A DNA stretch of 64,000 nt from positions 2,113,001-2,177,000 of the forward strand of contig NZ_VISI01000002.1 in NCBI RefSeq assembly GCF_007827365.1. Direction: 5' to 3'. The DNA comes from Olleya sp. Hel_I_94. Lineage in GTDB: Bacteria; Bacteroidota; Bacteroidia; Flavobacteriales; Flavobacteriaceae. The notes beneath the pieces were generated by a model, which saw only the letters and a list, made by a program, of their open reading frames with translations, was not told the DNA's origin and ran no database searches. How positions within the stretch are numbered: position 1 is the first letter of the stretch; each line of letters opens with the position of its first letter. Of the stretch, positions 60,331-64,000 are shown piece by piece. The position numbers were made by a program, and so were the translations under genes.

Positions 60331-62019
60331 ATGAGCGAGATTTTACTTAAAACAGAAGGTCTAACAATTGACGTAAAAAATGGATCTGACTACAAGACCA
60401 TTATTAATAACATTTCATACCATATTAATACTAACGAAATTGTTGGTGTTGTAGGAGAATCTGGTTCTGGTAAATCCGTATCATCTTTAGCTATTTTAGG
60501 GTTGTTATCTAAGGCTATTTTTAAAATAACTTCAGGAAGTATAATTTTTGAAAATAAAGACTTAACAACTTTAAGTAATAAAAATCTGCAAACCATAAGA
60601 GGCGCCAAAATTGGAATGATTTTTCAGGAACCAATGAGCTCTTTAAATCCATCTATGACATGTGGTAAGCAAGTTGAAGAGATCTTACATCAACACACAT
60701 CTTTAACTAAAAAACAAATTAAAGCAGAAACACTAGTATTACTCGAAAAAGTAAAACTTCCAAATCCTGAACGCGTTTATCAAGCTTATCCTCACGAAAT
60801 TTCTGGTGGACAAAAACAACGCGTCATGATTGCTATGGCAATTGCATGTAAACCTCAACTTCTTATTGCTGATGAGCCAACCACTGCTTTAGATGTAACG
60901 GTTCAAAAAGAAATAATTAGTCTATTAAAAGAGCTACAAACCGAAACTAAAATGAGTATTATTTTTATTACTCACGATTTAAGTTTAATATCAGAAATTG
61001 CAGACCGAGTGCTTGTTATGTATAAAGGTCAAATTGTAGAGCAAAATACTGCTAACACAATTTTTAATAAGCCAAAAGACAATTATACTAAAGCGCTTAT
61101 TAAATCTAGACCATCATTAGATGTTAGACTTAAAACACTACCAACAATAGCTGATGTATTAAAAAATGAAGTTTCGGAAGTAGTCGTGACTAGTACTATG
61201 CGTCAAATTCAGCACAAAAAAATATATGCTAAATTACCATTATTAGAAGTTAAAAATCTTGAAAAAGAATATGTTTCTAAATCAGGTTTTTTTGCTAAAG
61301 CAGAAACATTTAAAGCAGTTAATAATGTTAGTTTTAATTTGTATGAAGGTGAAACTTTAGGATTAGTAGGCGAATCCGGCTGTGGTAAATCTACCTTAGG
61401 AAACGCTATCCTACTATTAGATAAAGCCACTAAAGGTCAAATTTTATATAAAGGCAAAGACATTACCAATTTAACTAAAGCTGAAACAATAGCTATTAGA
61501 AAAGATATTCAAATCATTTTTCAAGATCCTTACGCCTCACTAAACCCAAGGTTAACTATTGGTAATGCAATCATGGAACCTATGAAGGTGCATAATTTAT
61601 ACGCTAATGATACTGAAAGAAAAGCTAAAACTTTAGAGATATTAAATCGTGTTGGACTGGATGACACTGCCTATAATAGATATCCACATGAGTTTTCTGG
61701 AGGACAAAGACAACGTATAGGAATAGCGCGTACTATTGCATTACAGCCTAAATTAATTGTTTGTGACGAGTCTGTGTCTGCTTTGGACATATCTGTACAA
61801 GCACAAGTTTTAAATTTATTAAATGAACTAAAAGAAAAGTTTGGTTTTACCTACATTTTTATTTCTCACGATTTAGCTGTAGTAAAATACATGAGTGATC
61901 AACTTTTAGTAATGAATAAGGGTAAAATAGAAGAATTAGCTGATGCTGATATAATATACAACACACCTCAAAAAGCCTACACAAAAAAGCTAATTGCTGC
62001 CATCCCAAAGGGACTATAG
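60331..62019 (+). CDS. Fused double ABC ATPase of dipeptide/oligopeptide transporter type
   Basis: A 562-residue cytoplasmic protein with two full ABC cassettes like DppD and DppF joined. Walker A motifs are GESGSGKS (residues ~43-50) and GESGCGKS (~350-357). Signatures are ISGGQKQR in the first half and FSGGQRQR in the second; both Walker B segments are present (LIADEP and IVCDES), and each ends with an H-loop in FITHDLS and FISHDLA. It powers an oligopeptide-type importer; the permease genes are not adjacent. Confidence 0.88.
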   Translation: MSEILLKTEGLTIDVKNGSDYKTIINNISYHINTNEIVGVVGESGSGKSVSSLAILGLLSKAIFKITSGSIIFENKDLTTLSNKNLQTIRGAKIGMIFQEPMSSLNPSMTCGKQVEEILHQHTSLTKKQIKAETLVLLEKVKLPNPERVYQAYPHEISGGQKQRVMIAMAIACKPQLLIADEPTTALDVTVQKEIISLLKELQTETKMSIIFITHDLSLISEIADRVLVMYKGQIVEQNTANTIFNKPKDNYTKALIKSRPSLDVRLKTLPTIADVLKNEVSEVVVTSTMRQIQHKKIYAKLPLLEVKNLEKEYVSKSGFFAKAETFKAVNNVSFNLYEGETLGLVGESGCGKSTLGNAILLLDKATKGQILYKGKDITNLTKAETIAIRKDIQIIFQDPYASLNPRLTIGNAIMEPMKVHNLYANDTERKAKTLEILNRVGLDDTAYNRYPHEFSGGQRQRIGIARTIALQPKLIVCDESVSALDISVQAQVLNLLNELKEKFGFTYIFISHDLAVVKYMSDQLLVMNKGKIEELADADIIYNTPQKAYTKKLIAAIPKGL

Positions 62020-62049
62020 CATAAATACTTTTTTTGTTAAATAGAAAAC

Positions 62050-62076
62050 GCTGCTAATAAAATTAACAGCATTTTT
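62050..62076 (+). terminator. Terminator of the fused ABC ATPase gene
   Basis: GCTG-TAAT pairs with ATTA-CAGC (one mismatch between) around AAA, followed by ATTTTT. Confidence 0.55.
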
Positions 62077-62259
62077 AAATCCTTTTCTTAAATTCTTAAA
62101 AAACATAGTAGGTCAAGTTTTTGATAAATTTGAAACAAAAAAGTATTAAAAATAGATTAAATCATGGTAGACTTGGTTTATTTCTAATGGTTAGGTTTGG
62201 GATTGTAAACATACAACCTCTTTTGATAATAATCAGACAAAAAGCATAATTATTCGATA

Positions 62260-62291
62260 AAATACACTTAATTTTAACATTTAGTGTATTT
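62260..62291 (-). terminator. Possible terminator of the CoA-transferase and M91 operon
   Basis: AAATACACT and AGTGTATTT form a perfect 9-bp stem around a 14-base loop. On the minus strand it lies 13 bases beyond the M91 stop; the T run is short. Confidence 0.4.
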
Positions 62292-62303
62292 ATTAGACCT
62301 TTT

Positions 62304-62930
62304 TTACTTTGTTTTTTTAGCTGGCTTAGTAGTCAAAACACCTCTAGTAGGATAGTAACTTCTACCGTAATTAGAACGTCTATCCTCACCTAATCTAGCT
62401 GCCACTTGGTTAGTCATTTTAATTACAAAAACCTCCTCAGCATTTGGAAACGACAAATCGCGTCCATCTGCATCTATTTTTTGACCTTTAGACGTATGGT
62501 TTCTCTTTCTAGCCAGATAATCTTCTGTATCATATAACTCATTATAACAATGAATTAATTCATGAGATAATAAGGATACAGGAGAATTGTATCCTTTATT
62601 GCGTTTAAACCATCTTTTTTTATGATTTTTCCTAAAAATAACACCATGTGTATCGTAAAACATAATGGTGTTATATTTAGGGCTGTAAGCATTTTTTTGA
62701 CCTGAAACAATTGTTATATTATTATCGACGTCTTGAATTAACACGTCAATGACATCAACATTATATGTTTGATTGTCCTCTTTAAAAGTTATGGTAAGCG
62801 CACTACTTTTTACTAAAAAATCCAAAGCAATGGTCACATTTTTTAAAAACCGATCTTCAATTATATCATGATTTCTATCTAATACATAATGATAGTCTAC
62901 AAACTGATTACTTAAGGTCTTAATACGCAT
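62304..62930 (-). CDS. M91-type (NleD-like) zinc metallopeptidase
   Basis: A 208-residue protein with HExxH at residues 123-127 (LLSHELIHCYNELYD) and a second acidic residue downstream, the pattern of M91 peptidases such as the effector NleD. No signal peptide is visible. It overlaps the scoB stop by one base (TAATG), so it is translated as the third gene of the CoA-transferase operon. The link to CoA transfer is unclear. Bacteroidota members have no known targets. Confidence 0.6.
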   Translation of the reverse strand: MRIKTLSNQFVDYHYVLDRNHDIIEDRFLKNVTIALDFLVKSSALTITFKEDNQTYNVDVIDVLIQDVDNNITIVSGQKNAYSPKYNTIMFYDTHGVIFRKNHKKRWFKRNKGYNSPVSLLSHELIHCYNELYDTEDYLARKRNHTSKGQKIDADGRDLSFPNAEEVFVIKMTNQVAARLGEDRRSNYGRSYYPTRGVLTTKPAKKTK

Positions 62931-63586
62931 TATAATATATCCATTTCTGGGATATCTCCTTCAATAATCAAATGACCTTCAGTAGCTTTTTGAATTTGAT
63001 CTACAGTAACTCCTGGTGCACGTTCTAATAGTTTAAAACCGCTATCTGTAACTTCAATAACAGCTAAGTTGGTAACAATTTTTTTAACACAACCAACACC
63101 TGTTAAAGGAAGACTGCACTTTTTAAGTAGCTTAGATTCGCCTGCTCTGTTGGTATGCATCATTGCCACAATAATATTTTCTGCACTAGCTACAAGATCC
63201 ATAGCTCCTCCCATACCTTTAACCATTTTACCAGGTATTTTCCAATTGGCAATATCACCATCTTCCGACACTTCCATAGCTCCTAAAATAGTTAAATCAA
63301 CATGTTGTCCTCTAATCATAGAGAAGCTCATCGCTGAATCAAAAAAGCTAGCTCCTGGTAAAGTTGTAATGGTTTGTTTTCCTGCATTAATAATGTCTGC
63401 ATCTTCTTCTCCATCAAAAGGAAAAGGTCCCATACCTAAAACTCCATTTTCTGATTGAAATTCAACTTCTATATCCTCACGCACATAATTGGCAACTAAG
63501 GTTGGAATACCAATTCCTAAATTAACATAGTAGCCATCTTGCACTTCTTTAGCTATTCGCTTTGCTATTCCTGTTTTATCTAACAT
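62930..63586 (-). CDS. scoB: 3-oxoacid CoA-transferase subunit B
   Basis: A 218-residue B subunit of succinyl-CoA:3-ketoacid (or butyrate-acetoacetate) CoA-transferase. The catalytic Glu is E46 in FQSENGVLGMGPFP. The rest (TTLPGASFFDSAMSFSMIRGQHVD, GKMVKGMGGAMDLV) is typical. It transfers CoA between acids with the A subunit, whose gene ends 11 bases upstream. It overlaps the M91 gene. Confidence 0.92.
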   Translation of the reverse strand: MLDKTGIAKRIAKEVQDGYYVNLGIGIPTLVANYVREDIEVEFQSENGVLGMGPFPFDGEEDADIINAGKQTITTLPGASFFDSAMSFSMIRGQHVDLTILGAMEVSEDGDIANWKIPGKMVKGMGGAMDLVASAENIIVAMMHTNRAGESKLLKKCSLPLTGVGCVKKIVTNLAVIEVTDSGFKLLERAPGVTVDQIQKATEGHLIIEGDIPEMDIL

Positions 63587-63597
63587 AATGTATGTCT

Positions 63598-64000
63598 TTA
63601 ACTTCTTTGTCTAACTGTTCTTTGCTCAATTCTTTTCTCATATTTTTCACCCTGAAAAATACGTTGTACAAATATACCTGGAATGTGTATTTGATTAGGG
63701 TCTAACTCACCAACCGGAACCAACTCTTCAACCTCAGCAACGGTAATTTTAGCTGCTCCAGCCATGCACGGATTAAAGTTTCTAGCTGTACCTTTAAAGA
63801 TTAAATTTCCGGCTGCGTCACCTTTCCATGCTTTTACAAAAGCAAAGTCTGCTTTAAAAGCGTGCTCTAGCACATACATTTTACCATCAAACTCTCTAGT
63901 TTCTTTTCCTATGGCTACTTCTGTACCAAAACCTGCTGGTGTAAAAATAGCTGGAAATCCTGCTTGAGCAGCACGACAACGTTCGGCTAAAGTCCCTTGT
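63598..64000 (-). CDS. scoA: 3-oxoacid CoA-transferase subunit A, 3' part
   Basis: The frame is open across the right end of the window, so the gene is partial. The visible 133 residues run from QGTLAERCRAAQAGFPA through FTPAGFGTEVAIGKE to VLEHAFKADFAFVKAWKGD, NPCMAGAAKITVAEVEELV and the stop, the usual C-terminal part of the A subunit. It is followed 11 bases later by scoB. An internal ATG (63879) is not the start. Confidence 0.92.
   Translation of the reverse strand, partial: QGTLAERCRAAQAGFPAIFTPAGFGTEVAIGKETREFDGKMYVLEHAFKADFAFVKAWKGDAAGNLIFKGTARNFNPCMAGAAKITVAEVEELVPVGELDPNQIHIPGIFVQRIFQGEKYEKRIEQRTVRQRS

Larger units (their letters stand above)
62020..62303. other. Intergenic gap
   Basis: This 284-base gap holds a terminator at each end (62050-62076 and 62260-62291). 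The middle is AT-rich, and I see no gene, promoter or repeat that I can support. Confidence 0.6.

Overview
The window looks like a chromosomal segment of a marine-type member of the Flavobacteriaceae (Bacteroidota). The DNA is strongly AT-rich. Promoter-like sequences follow the Bacteroidota pattern (TTG, about 19 bases, TAnnTTTG) and Shine-Dalgarno sites are hardly visible. The gene content is typical of the group: a type IX secretion sorting domain, SusC-style TonB receptors with a carboxypeptidase-regulatory-like domain, DUF3871 and an Arm-DNA-bind tyrosine recombinase. The genus cannot be fixed from the sequence alone.

Region 1 (1-8900) is accessory DNA that abuts the 3' end of a tRNA-Asn gene. 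It holds the 3' part of a type III restriction subunit, two unrecognised genes that follow it (1716-3365), and a leftward block of mobile-element genes: DUF3871, a RecA-like ATPase, tyrosine recombinase, a possible rolling-circle replication protein, an excisionase-like HTH protein and an unknown protein. Short inverted and tandem repeats near the recombinase, the HTH gene and the tRNA-proximal end are candidate recombination or replication sites. The left end of the element lies outside the window.

Region 2 (9000-21100) is about membrane proteolysis and metals: rseP, a SCO copper chaperone, feoA-feoB with a tiny FeoB-associated Cys-rich protein, then a DtxR/MntR-type regulator divergent from a TonB receptor, a TroA/ZnuA-like lipoprotein, an ATPase and two permeases. 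A perfect 34-bp palindrome sits between the regulator and the receptor. Both permeases carry a C-terminal winged-helix-like tail.

Region 3 (21070-32980) holds an ECF sigma factor with an unusual membrane partner containing a TonB-like domain, a TerB-DnaJ protein, bacilliredoxin, a PlsC acyltransferase, an acyl-ACP desaturase and an HD hydrolase. The 3' end of the HD gene is duplicated around a 1.9-kb insert that encodes a Cys-rich lipoprotein-like protein and a CPBP intramembrane protease. A lipoprotein, an AraC regulator, a frameshifted secreted protein and an enoyl-CoA hydratase follow.

Region 4 (32980-52200) is dominated by haem synthesis by the C5 route: hemJ and hemH on the left, and hemA, a hemC-hemD fusion, hemE, hemF and hemB on the right. 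These are interleaved with a potassium transporter subunit, EI24, GNAT, YchJ and CNNM-CBS proteins. An AraC regulator diverges from hemA across an inverted-repeat-rich gap.

Region 5 (52200-64000) carries DNA repair (MGMT), a DUF4442 protein, a serine hydrolase, an S41 peptidase, an exonuclease, a large secreted M43 metalloprotease with a type IX sorting domain, a fused dipeptide-type ABC ATPase, an M91-type peptidase and a 3-oxoacid CoA-transferase (the A subunit runs off the right end).

No gene-free stretch exceeds 300 bases. The longest are 27640-27926, 62020-62303, 24490-24741 and 17776-18025, all described below. No rRNA, CRISPR array or insertion sequence was seen.
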